A program made the position numbers and the translations under genes. From positions 1-9,485 of the forward strand of contig DATHTV010000097.1 of assembly GCA_035462845.1 (NCBI GenBank): DNA of 9,485 nucleotides, written 5' to 3'. Source of the DNA: DASTQL01 sp035462845. GTDB lineage: Bacteria > Actinomycetota > Actinomycetes > Jiangellales > Jiangellaceae. Within the stretch, counting starts at the first letter, position 1. Each line of letters begins with the position of its first letter. The notes under the pieces are model-generated. The model was not told the DNA's origin and did not search any database. It worked only from the letters and a program-made list of their open reading frames with translations. Below are positions 1 through 5,507 of the stretch, piece after piece.

Positions 1-530
1 AGCGGCTGGCCGGCACCCCGATGCCCCGTTCGGCCTACTTCCTCGGCAAGATCGGCCAGGTCCTGGTCACCGCCGTCGCCCAGCTCGTGCTGCTCCTCGC
101 CACCGCGGTCGTGGTCTTCGACGTCGCGCTGCCGACCGACCCGGACCGGTGGCTCACCTTCACCTGGGTCGCCCTGCTCGGGATCACCGCGGGAACGCTG
201 TGCGGGATCGCGTACTCGAGCGTGCCGCGCTCCGGCAAGAGCGCCAGCGCCGTGGTCACGCCGGTCGTGCTCGTGCTCCAGTTCATCTCCGGCGTCTTCT
301 TCGTCTACAGCCAGCTGCCGACCTGGCTGCAGCAGGTGGCGGCGGTGTTCCCGCTGAAGTGGATGGCCCAGGGAATGCGCTCGGTGTTCCTGCCGGACTC
401 GTTCGCCGCCGAGGAGGTCGGCGGCTCCTGGCAGCACGGCCTCACCGCCGCCGTGCTCACGGCGTGGGTCGTGGTGGCCCTCGTGCTCTGCCTGCGGACC
501 TTCCGCTGGCAGCGCCGGGACGACCGGTGA
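1..530 (+). CDS. ABC-2 type transporter permease, C-terminal part (5' end outside window)
   Basis: This is the membrane subunit of an ABC exporter, whose ATPase would be expected upstream of the window. The reading frame is open from base 3. An ATG at 21 exists, but the preceding codons already read RLAGTP, part of the GTP(M/L)P segment that normally lies inside ABC-2 permeases, so the true start is upstream. Four hydrophobic segments are visible, counted from that ATG: about residues 12-33, 43-65, 78-98 and 140-160. The stretch with FISGVFF, LPTWLQ and FPLKWMAQGMR is typical of the last part of daunorubicin-resistance or multidrug type ABC-2 permeases. The stop codon overlaps the start of the following histidine kinase (GTGA), so the two are probably translationally coupled. 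Such transporter plus kinase plus regulator sets often respond to antibiotics or envelope stress. The substrate cannot be told from this fragment. Confidence 0.9.
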   Translation, partial: RLAGTPMPRSAYFLGKIGQVLVTAVAQLVLLLATAVVVFDVALPTDPDRWLTFTWVALLGITAGTLCGIAYSSVPRSGKSASAVVTPVVLVLQFISGVFFVYSQLPTWLQQVAAVFPLKWMAQGMRSVFLPDSFAAEEVGGSWQHGLTAAVLTAWVVVALVLCLRTFRWQRRDDR

Positions 531-1687
531 CCGACGAGGTACCGCCCGGTTACTGGGACCGCACCCGCGTCGGCTGGCACGCCGCGGAGTACGCGGCCCT
601 GGCCGTGCTCGCCCTGCTGGTCCTCGCCACGGCCGGCCTGACGCCGGGGCAGCGGGTCCTCGGCCTCGCGGTGCTCGCGGTGGTCGGCCTGGCGTACGCG
701 CTCGCCGGGCGCCGGGCGCTGTTCCTCGAGCGCACCGGCCTCGCACTCGCGTACCTGGTGCCGGCGTGGGTGGCGTTCCTCGTCCTCACGCAGGTGCTCG
801 GCGCCGGGTACCTGATGTTGCTGCTCCTGCTCCCGCAGAGCTGGGCGATGCTGACGACCCGCGCGGCGGTGGTGGCCAACGTCGTCGGCCTCTCCGGACT
901 GGTGGTCGTCCGGGCCCTCGCCGGCGACAGCCTCCAGGACGCCCTCGTCACCGGGGCGGTCAACCTGGTCCTGTCGCTGCTGCTGGGTTTCTGGATCACC
1001 GGGATCGTGGTCGAGAGCGACAGGCGGGCGGAGCTCATCGAGCAGCTCGAACGCACGCGGGCCGAGCTCGCCGAGGCGGAGCACGCGCGCGGCGTCCTCG
1101 CCGAGCGGGCCCGGCTGGCGGCGGAGATCCACGACACGCTGGCCCAGGGCTTCACCAGCATCGTGGCGCTGAGCCAGGCGACGGACGCCGTCCTGCAGAC
1201 CGACCCGGCCGCCGCCCGGGACCGCCTCGCCCTGGTCGAGCGCACGGCCCGGGACAACCTGGCCGAGGCCCGTGCCCTGGTGGCCGCTCTCGGTCCGGTC
1301 GACCTGGAGGACACCTCACTGGCGGACGCGCTGCGGCGGCTCGCCGCCCGGGTGTCCCGCGAGGTCGGAGTCCCCGTCGAGGTCGTCGTCGACGGGCCCG
1401 CCCGCCCGCTGTCGGCCGACCGCGAGGTGGTCCTCCTGCGCGCCGCCCAGGAGGCGCTGGCGAACGTCCGCAAGCACGCCGCCGCCGCCCACGTACTGCT
1501 GCGGCTGCGGTACGAGGGGACGGGAGCGACCGTCGAGGTGCGCGACGACGGGCGCGGGTTCGACCCGGACGGGGCCGAGGGCTTCGGCCTGCGTGGCATG
1601 GGGTCGCGGGCTGCTGCCGTCGGCGGCCGCCTCACCGTCGACTCGGCGCCGGGGAGGGGAACCGTGGTCGCCCTCAGCGTCCCGTGA
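527..1687 (+). CDS. Membrane-bound sensor histidine kinase, NarL/DesK-like (HisKA_3 + HATPase_c)
   Basis: A 386-residue sensor kinase expected to autophosphorylate on histidine and pass the phosphate to a NarL-type regulator, most likely the one at 2278-2913. The N-terminal half (about residues 20-162) holds some six hydrophobic segments with almost no extracellular loops, the layout of intramembrane-sensing kinases that often sit beside ABC transporters. A charged helical linker (about 163-195) leads into the HisKA_3 domain with the H-box EIHDTLAQG (His202, Asp203, Gln207; the HDxxxQ motif is also tied to phosphatase activity). The ATPase domain shows the N-box residue Asn313 in ALANVRKHA, a G1 box DDGRGF (340-345) and a G2 box GFGLRGM (352-358). 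The GTG start at 527 was chosen because it overlaps the permease stop and leaves a sensible cytoplasmic N-terminus; a weak GGGA lies at 517-520. Longer readings upstream only overlap the permease in another frame. Confidence 0.92.
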   Translation: MTDEVPPGYWDRTRVGWHAAEYAALAVLALLVLATAGLTPGQRVLGLAVLAVVGLAYALAGRRALFLERTGLALAYLVPAWVAFLVLTQVLGAGYLMLLLLLPQSWAMLTTRAAVVANVVGLSGLVVVRALAGDSLQDALVTGAVNLVLSLLLGFWITGIVVESDRRAELIEQLERTRAELAEAEHARGVLAERARLAAEIHDTLAQGFTSIVALSQATDAVLQTDPAAARDRLALVERTARDNLAEARALVAALGPVDLEDTSLADALRRLAARVSREVGVPVEVVVDGPARPLSADREVVLLRAAQEALANVRKHAAAAHVLLRLRYEGTGATVEVRDDGRGFDPDGAEGFGLRGMGSRAAAVGGRLTVDSAPGRGTVVALSVP

Positions 1688-1696
1688 CGTGCACGG

Positions 1697-2206
1697 TCAG
1701 TCCCGCTCGACCCACCGGTCGACGGCCCAGAGCACCGCGAGGGCGACACCGGGGTCGGTCCCGTCCGCGACGTCCAGGGTGTAGGTGTCGCGGATCGTCA
1801 CCCACTTCTGGGAGATCTGGACGATCGGTCGGCCCGCCGCGGTGACCGAGTAGTTCTTCTCGATGAAGGAGCCCTCCAGCTCCCAAGGCTCTCCCGACGG
1901 GACCTCGAGCGTCATCCGGGACTTGATCGGCGAGAACATCCTGGCCTTGAGCGATGCCACCTCCGCTCCGCCGGCGTCGCTGATCGTCATGTGCTTCGGG
2001 ACGCCGAGGAGCGTCCCCCTGACCTGGTAGAGCACGGCCCCTGCGGCGTCCCGGACCTCGGCCCTCGGACGGGGCCCGATCTTCCCGTCCACGACGTAGC
2101 GCTGCTGCTCCGTCGACGGGTCGAGCACGGTGAAGTCGCGGCCCGCGCCGAGCTTGCTCTTGACCAGGAGACGAGTCCACCCGGGAGGCGGTGCGGGGAC
2201 GGTCAC
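1697..2206 (-). CDS. LURP-one-related (LOR, tubby C-terminal-like fold) family protein
   Basis: A 169-residue protein with the pattern of the LURP-one-related family, a 12-stranded beta barrel around a central helix, related to tubby C-terminal domains and phospholipid scramblases. Visible marks are DFTVLDP near the start, YVVDGKIG, repeated short beta hairpins of the form DAAGAVLYQV and DAGGAEVASLKAR, then ISQKWVTIRDTYTLDV and a hydrophobic C-terminal helix (VALAVLWAVDRWV). There is no signal peptide and no membrane segment other than that helix. The GTG start at 2206 follows a GGAGG four bases upstream (2215-2211); readings extending further upstream become low-complexity Arg/Pro and run over the response regulator, so they are not credible. 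The gene converges on the histidine kinase with only 9 bases between stops, and diverges from the regulator. Its cellular role is unknown; binding of lipid or phosphoinositide-like ligands is only a family-based guess. Confidence 0.85.
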   Translation of the reverse strand: MTVPAPPPGWTRLLVKSKLGAGRDFTVLDPSTEQQRYVVDGKIGPRPRAEVRDAAGAVLYQVRGTLLGVPKHMTISDAGGAEVASLKARMFSPIKSRMTLEVPSGEPWELEGSFIEKNYSVTAAGRPIVQISQKWVTIRDTYTLDVADGTDPGVALAVLWAVDRWVERD

Positions 2207-2243
2207 GTGGCCTCCATGGAGGGTGTCGGGAGCGGGCGGAGCG

Positions 2244-2249
2244 AGCGTA
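2244..2249 (-). promoter_or_regulatory. Candidate -10 box for the LURP-one-related gene
   Basis: On the minus strand TACGCT (2249 to 2244) fits the actinobacterial TANNNT -10 pattern and lies 37 bases before the GTG at 2206, leaving room for a leader with the GGAGG site. No good -35 hexamer is seen at 16-18 base spacing (GTCAGG or GGTCAG). It lies close to the opposing -10 box of the regulator, so the two promoters would overlap. Confidence 0.35.
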
Positions 2250-2265
2250 GTACGTGCCGCGACTA
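2248..2265. promoter_or_regulatory. Candidate operator dyad between the divergent promoters
   Basis: TAGT (2248-2251) and ACTA (2262-2265) form an inverted repeat with a 10-base spacer. They are nested inside a second inverted repeat, CGAGCG (2242-2247) and CGCTCG (2273-2278). The dyad arms touch both predicted -10 boxes. NarL/LuxR-family regulators bind short inverted half-sites, so self-regulation by the adjacent regulator is plausible. The repeats are short and could be chance. Confidence 0.25.
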
Positions 2266-2269
2266 GCCT
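2264..2269 (+). promoter_or_regulatory. -10 box for a leaderless response-regulator transcript
   Basis: TAGCCT fits TANNNT and ends eight bases before the GTG at 2278, so transcription would start at or next to the first base of that codon. There is no purine-rich ribosome binding site in the 20 bases before the GTG. This arrangement is the usual mark of leaderless mRNAs in actinobacteria. No convincing -35 element is visible at the expected distance (2241-2246 is GCGAGC). Confidence 0.55.
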
Positions 2270-2277
2270 GACCGCTC

Positions 2278-2913
2278 GTGGCACCCGTCCGCATCCTGCT
2301 CGCCGACGACCACCCCGTCGTCCGGGCGGGGCTCGCCGGCATGCTCGGCGCCGAACCGGACCTCGAGGTGGTGGGCGAGGCCGGCGACGGCCAGGAGGCC
2401 CTGGCGATGTCCCGGGCACTGCGGCCCGACCTCGTCCTCATGGACCTGCGGATGCCGCGGCTGGACGGCGCAGGTGCGACGGCCCGGATCGTCGCCGAGC
2501 TACCCCGTACGCGGGTCCTCGTGCTCACCACGTACGACACCGACGGCGACATCCTGCGAGCGGTCGAGGCCGGCGCGACGGGCTACCTGCTCAAGGACAC
2601 CCCGCGGGAGCAGCTCGCCGCCGCGGTCCGCGCCGCGGCCCGGGGCGAGACCGTCCTCGCCCCGCCCGTGGCGGGCCGGCTCATGACCAGCGTCCGTGGC
2701 TCCGGTGAGCGGCTGACGGCCCGCGAGACCGAGGTCCTCGCCCTGGTCGCGCACGGCCTCTCCAACCCCGCCATCGCGGCCGAGCTGCACATCGCCGAGG
2801 CGACCGTGAAGACGCACCTGCTGAACGTCTTCGCCAAGCTCGGCGTCGACGACCGCACCCGCGCGGTGACGATCGCGTACGAGCGGGGGCTGCTGCCCCG
2901 CCCAGGGGGCTGA
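2278..2913 (+). CDS. NarL/LuxR-family response regulator
   Basis: A 211-residue DNA-binding response regulator. The receiver domain (about 4-120) has the acidic pair DD at 10-11, the phosphoacceptor Asp56 in LVLMDLRMP, the Thr84/Thr85 switch and Lys106 in YLLKD, so it looks fully functional. The C-terminal LuxR-type helix-turn-helix (about 145-205) reads LTARETEVLALVAHGLSN, followed by the recognition-helix region EATVKTHLLNVFAKL. It belongs to the class that partners HisKA_3 kinases such as the one ending at 1687, from which it is separated by the opposite-strand LURP-one-related gene. The likely targets are its own promoter region and the upstream ABC transporter operon, but this is inference. 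The GTG start directly precedes the conserved APVRILLADDH beginning; the transcript is probably leaderless. Confidence 0.95.
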   Translation: MAPVRILLADDHPVVRAGLAGMLGAEPDLEVVGEAGDGQEALAMSRALRPDLVLMDLRMPRLDGAGATARIVAELPRTRVLVLTTYDTDGDILRAVEAGATGYLLKDTPREQLAAAVRAAARGETVLAPPVAGRLMTSVRGSGERLTARETEVLALVAHGLSNPAIAAELHIAEATVKTHLLNVFAKLGVDDRTRAVTIAYERGLLPRPGG

Positions 2914-2937
2914 CCACAGCCCGCCCCCCGGCCAGCT

Positions 2938-3002
2938 CGCCGGATGTTCACGACACGCCGCGGCGAGCTCGCTCGCCGTCGGCGTGTCGTGAACATCCGG
3001 CG
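2938..3002. terminator. Long GC-rich hairpin, probable bidirectional terminator between convergent genes
   Basis: Arms 2938-2960 and 2980-3002 are a perfect 23-base inverted repeat. After a single bulged T at 2979, seven more pairs (2961-2967 with 2972-2978) close on the tetraloop CTCG (2968-2971). The 30-pair stem fills most of the gap between the regulator stop (2913) and the mutase stop, and ends directly beside the mutase TGA (3005-3003). No run of T follows on either strand, so it would be a U-poor, hairpin-only terminator as is common in actinobacteria. It could also be a copy of a dispersed palindromic repeat or an mRNA 3'-end stabiliser. Confidence 0.75.
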
Positions 3003-5018
3003 TCAGGGGGCGGGGACGGCCTCGCCCGCGGGCGCCAGCCCGTGGGCAGCGCGGATCGCGTCCACGACCCGGCCCATGATCTCGGTGATCCCGAAGTCCT
3101 TGGGCGTGAACACCTCGGCCACGCCCATCGCGTGCAACTCCGCGGCGTCCTCGGCCGGCACGATCCCGCCGAGCACGACGGGGACGTCGGCGAGTCCCGC
3201 CTCCCGCAGCCCGCGCAGCACCTCGGGCACGAGCTCCATGTGCGACCCCGACAGCACCGACAGCCCGACGCAGTGCACGTCCTCCTGCACCGCCGCGGCG
3301 ACGATCTGGGCCGGCGTCAGCCGGATCCCCTGGTAGACGACCTCGAAGCCGGCGTCACGGGCGCGCACGGCGACCTGCTCGGCCCCGTTGGAGTGGCCGT
3401 CCAGCCCCGGCTTGCCGACGAGCAGGCGCAGCCGGCCGCCGCCCAGCTCCCCCCCGGTGCGCCGGACGGCCTCCCGGACCGCCGCCAGCTCCGCCCCGAC
3501 CTCCCCGTGCACGCCCACGTCACCCGAGACGCCCGTGGGAGCGCGGTACTCCCCGAAGACCTCGCGCAGCGCACCCGCCCACTCCCCCGTCGTCGCCCCG
3601 GCGCGGGCGCACTCCAGGGACGCGTCCATGAGGTTCACGCCGGTCATCGCGTCGGCCCGGAGCCGGTCCAGCGCGGCGGCGACCCGCGACGAGTCCCGCG
3701 CGGCGCGCCAGGCGCGCACCCCCTCGACCGCGGCCCGTTCGGCCTCGGGGTCCACCGTCTGGATCGCGGTGCGCAGGTCCGCCGTCAGCGGTGAGGGCTC
3801 GGACTCGGTGAAGCGGTTGACACCGACCACCACGTCCTCGCCGCTCTCGATCCGGCGGCGCCGCTCGGCGTGCGCGGCGACCAGCTGCTGCTTCATGTAG
3901 CCGGACTCGACGGCGGGCACCGCACCGCCCAGCTCGAGCACCCGCTCCATCTCGGTCCGGGCGTCGGCGACCAGACGGGCCACCTCGGCCTCGACCACGT
4001 GCGAGCCGTCGAAGAGGTCCCCGTACTCCAGCAGGTCGGTCTCGTACGCGAGCACCTGCTGGATCCGCAGGGACCACTGCTGGTCCCACGGGCGGGGCAG
4101 GCCGAGGGCCTCGTTCCACGCCGGGAGCTGGACGGCGCGGGCGCGAGCGCGCTTGGACAGGGTCACCGCGAGCATCTCCAGCACGATCCGCTGGACGTTG
4201 TTCTCGGGCTGCGCCTCGGTCAGGCCGAGCGAGTTCACCTGGACGCCGTAGCGGAAGCGGCGCATCCGCTCGTCCGTGACGCCGTAGCGCTCCCGGGTGA
4301 CCTCGTCCCACAGCTCGGCGAACGCCCGCAGCTTGCACATCTCCTCGACGAACCGCACGCCGGCGTTGACGAAGAACGAGATCCGGCCGACCACCTCGCC
4401 GAAGCGCTCGGGCGGCACCTGGCCGGAGGCCCGGACGGCGTCGAGGACCGCGACCGCGGTGCACATCGCGTACGCCACCTCCTGCACGGGCGTCGCGCCG
4501 GCCTCCTGGAGGTGGTAGCTGCAGATGTTGACGGGGTTCCACGTCGGGGCGTGCTGCACCGTCCACACGACCATGTCCGTGACCAGCCGGATCGACGGCC
4601 CGGGCGGGAAGACGTACGTGCCCCGGGACAGGTACTCCTTGACGATGTCGTTCTGCGTCGTGCCCTGCAGCGTCGACACGTCGACGCCCTGCTCCTCGGC
4701 CGCGGCCACGTAGAGCGCGAGCAGCCACATCGCCGGCGCGTTGATCGTCATCGAAGTGTTCATCTCGCCGAGCGGGATGCCGTCGAACAGCGCCCGCAGG
4801 TCGCCCAGGTGCGCGACCGGCACGCCGACCTTGCCCACCTCGCCGCGGGCCAGCTCGTCGTCGGGGTCGTAGCCGGTCTGCGTGGGCAGGTCGAACGCGA
4901 CCGAGAGCCCGGTCTGCCCCTTGCCGAGGTTGCGCCGGAAGAGCGCGTTGGACTCGGTCGCCGAGGAGTGCCCGGCGTACGTGCGCATCACCCAGGGCCG
5001 GTCACGCTCGCGCCTCAC
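3003..5018 (-). CDS. ecm: Ethylmalonyl-CoA mutase (MeaA-type, adenosylcobalamin-dependent)
   Basis: Converts (2R)-ethylmalonyl-CoA to (2S)-methylsuccinyl-CoA in the ethylmalonyl-CoA pathway of acetyl-CoA assimilation. The 671-residue chain carries both parts of the acyl-CoA mutase family: a catalytic barrel (about 5-490) with RPWVMRTYAGHS, GLSVAFDLPTQTGYD, MNTSMTIN, QGTTQNDIVKEYLSRGTY and NSLGLTEAQPENN, then a B12-binding Rossmann domain (about 528-660). The cobalt-ligand motif DxHxxG is intact (Asp540, His542, Gly545), followed by LSVLSGSH and GGIVP. PTQTGYD, where methylmalonyl-CoA mutases read ATHRGYD, and the absence of the N-terminal YP-TMY segment of those enzymes favour ethylmalonyl-CoA mutase; from memory it aligns along its whole length with Streptomyces MeaA. 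The GTG start at 5018 has GGGAGG six bases upstream. No other pathway gene lies in the window. A related small-acyl-CoA mutase is the main alternative. Confidence 0.93.
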   Translation of the reverse strand: MRRERDRPWVMRTYAGHSSATESNALFRRNLGKGQTGLSVAFDLPTQTGYDPDDELARGEVGKVGVPVAHLGDLRALFDGIPLGEMNTSMTINAPAMWLLALYVAAAEEQGVDVSTLQGTTQNDIVKEYLSRGTYVFPPGPSIRLVTDMVVWTVQHAPTWNPVNICSYHLQEAGATPVQEVAYAMCTAVAVLDAVRASGQVPPERFGEVVGRISFFVNAGVRFVEEMCKLRAFAELWDEVTRERYGVTDERMRRFRYGVQVNSLGLTEAQPENNVQRIVLEMLAVTLSKRARARAVQLPAWNEALGLPRPWDQQWSLRIQQVLAYETDLLEYGDLFDGSHVVEAEVARLVADARTEMERVLELGGAVPAVESGYMKQQLVAAHAERRRRIESGEDVVVGVNRFTESEPSPLTADLRTAIQTVDPEAERAAVEGVRAWRAARDSSRVAAALDRLRADAMTGVNLMDASLECARAGATTGEWAGALREVFGEYRAPTGVSGDVGVHGEVGAELAAVREAVRRTGGELGGGRLRLLVGKPGLDGHSNGAEQVAVRARDAGFEVVYQGIRLTPAQIVAAAVQEDVHCVGLSVLSGSHMELVPEVLRGLREAGLADVPVVLGGIVPAEDAAELHAMGVAEVFTPKDFGITEIMGRVVDAIRAAHGLAPAGEAVPAP

Positions 5019-5024
5019 GGCTCG

Positions 5025-5030
5025 CCTCCC
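5025..5030 (-). promoter_or_regulatory. Ribosome binding site of ecm
   Basis: Minus-strand GGGAGG (5030 to 5025) lies six bases before the GTG at 5018 and decides that start over the ATG codon ten residues further in. It is part of a 13-base sequence that recurs, inverted, at the start of the antiporter gene. Confidence 0.75.
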
Positions 5031-5047
5031 GCTGGTCGGATGAGCCG

Positions 5048-5053
5048 ACCGTA
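5048..5053 (-). promoter_or_regulatory. Weak candidate -10 box for ecm
   Basis: Minus-strand TACGGT (5053 to 5048) fits TANNNT and sits 29 bases before the GTG at 5018. No convincing -35 hexamer is found at the right distance. The 119-base gap to the UBP gene stop at 5138 shows no strong terminator, so read-through from the UBP gene is also possible. Confidence 0.25.
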
Positions 5054-5137
5054 CGCGCCGGTAACACCGCTGCGGCAGGGGTTGTGGAGCATCTCACGCC
5101 GGCTCGTGCCCGGGTGGAGCGGCTGTCGCGGCGCCCG

Positions 5138-5404
5138 TCAGGTCCGGCTGCCGACCTCGTGGACGTAGCACCAGCGCCACTCCTCACCCGGCTCCGCCGA
5201 CCGGACCACGGAGTGGCCCGACGCCCGCGCGTGCGCCGAGGCGTGCCGGTTCGGCGAGGAGTCGCAGCACCCGACGTGCCCGCAGTCCAGGCACAGGCGC
5301 AGGTGGACCCAGCGGCCGCCGGTGCGCAGGCAGTCCTCGCAGCCGTCCCGGGTCGAGGGCTCGGGGTCCGGACCTCGGCCGTCAAGGTGCTCGCACGTCG
5401 CCAC
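5138..5404 (-). CDS. Stand-alone UBP-type zinc finger protein
   Basis: An 88-residue protein that is almost entirely one ZnF-UBP domain, the fold that in eukaryotic deubiquitinases and HDAC6 binds the C-terminal Gly-Gly of free ubiquitin. Candidate zinc ligands in order are Cys4, His6, Cys22, Cys25, Cys38, Cys41, His43, Cys46/Cys47, His54, His58 and His64, with the core CGHVGCCDSSPNRHA and a closing EPGEEWRWCY. It has no membrane segment and is presumably cytoplasmic. The GTG at 5404 was chosen because family members begin just before the first Cys-x-His; the site has no clear ribosome binding sequence (GGGGG lies about 14-18 bases upstream), so the start is less certain than its neighbours'. 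It is divergent from the antiporter gene, whose C-terminus is a near copy of this domain. Bacterial partners of this domain are unknown to me. Confidence 0.88.
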   Translation of the reverse strand: MATCEHLDGRGPDPEPSTRDGCEDCLRTGGRWVHLRLCLDCGHVGCCDSSPNRHASAHARASGHSVVRSAEPGEEWRWCYVHEVGSRT

Positions 5405-5507
5405 AGCGACCCATCGTGGCCCCCGTTCGCCGTCGGCGCACGCCTTCGCGTGGACAGCGATCCCGTCGGCGGCTTGACTACCTACGCCTGGACCAGCGGG
5501 AGGTCGC
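5405..5507. promoter_or_regulatory. Divergent promoter region between the UBP gene and the antiporter operon
   Basis: This 103-base gap must hold the promoters of both divergent genes. It contains a direct repeat CCGTCGGCG (5430-5438 and 5463-5471), spaced 33 bases or about three helical turns. It also contains a small hairpin, CACGC-CTTC-GCGTG (5439-5452). TTGACT (5474-5479) resembles a -35 element, but a -10 at normal spacing would fall on the ribosome binding site, so I do not call a promoter from it. Confidence 0.4.
5498..5503 (+). promoter_or_regulatory. Ribosome binding site of the antiporter gene
   Basis: GGGAGG sits four bases before the GTG at 5508 and supports that start. It is the right-hand copy of the 13-base inverted repeat shared with ecm. 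Confidence 0.75.

Larger units (their letters stand above)
5025..5503. repeat. 13-base inverted repeat pair flanking the small UBP gene
   Basis: CCTCCCGCTGGTC at 5025-5037 is the exact reverse complement of GACCAGCGGGAGG at 5491-5503. Each copy contains the ribosome binding site of an outward-reading gene (ecm to the left, the antiporter to the right), and the pair encloses the small UBP zinc finger gene with its flanking gaps. Identity stops at both ends of the 13 bases. In sequence this GC-rich a 13-base match somewhere in the window is not rare, but its placement at two translation starts is notable. Confidence 0.6.

Noticed and set aside
21..23. ATG as the start of the ABC permease
   Set aside because: The frame is open to the window edge and the residues before the ATG already fit the internal GTP-P segment of ABC-2 permeases, so the gene continues upstream.
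1682..1696. Short hairpin CCGTG-ACGTG-CACGG over the kinase stop as a terminator
   Set aside because: Only five pairs, no T-tract, and half inside the coding sequence; this is expected by chance in such GC-rich DNA.
2944..3336. Plus-strand open frame beginning inside the long hairpin
   Set aside because: It starts in the stem and then runs antisense to the end of ecm; no ribosome binding site and no family resemblance.
5063..5083. AACACC...GGGGTT imperfect inverted repeat upstream of ecm as an operator
   Set aside because: One mismatch in six-base arms and a GC-rich centre; too weak to separate from background without comparison to relatives.
5474..5479. TTGACT as a -35 element for the antiporter operon
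   Set aside because: A -10 box at 16-18 bases would overlap the GGGAGG ribosome binding site and nothing there resembles TANNNT.
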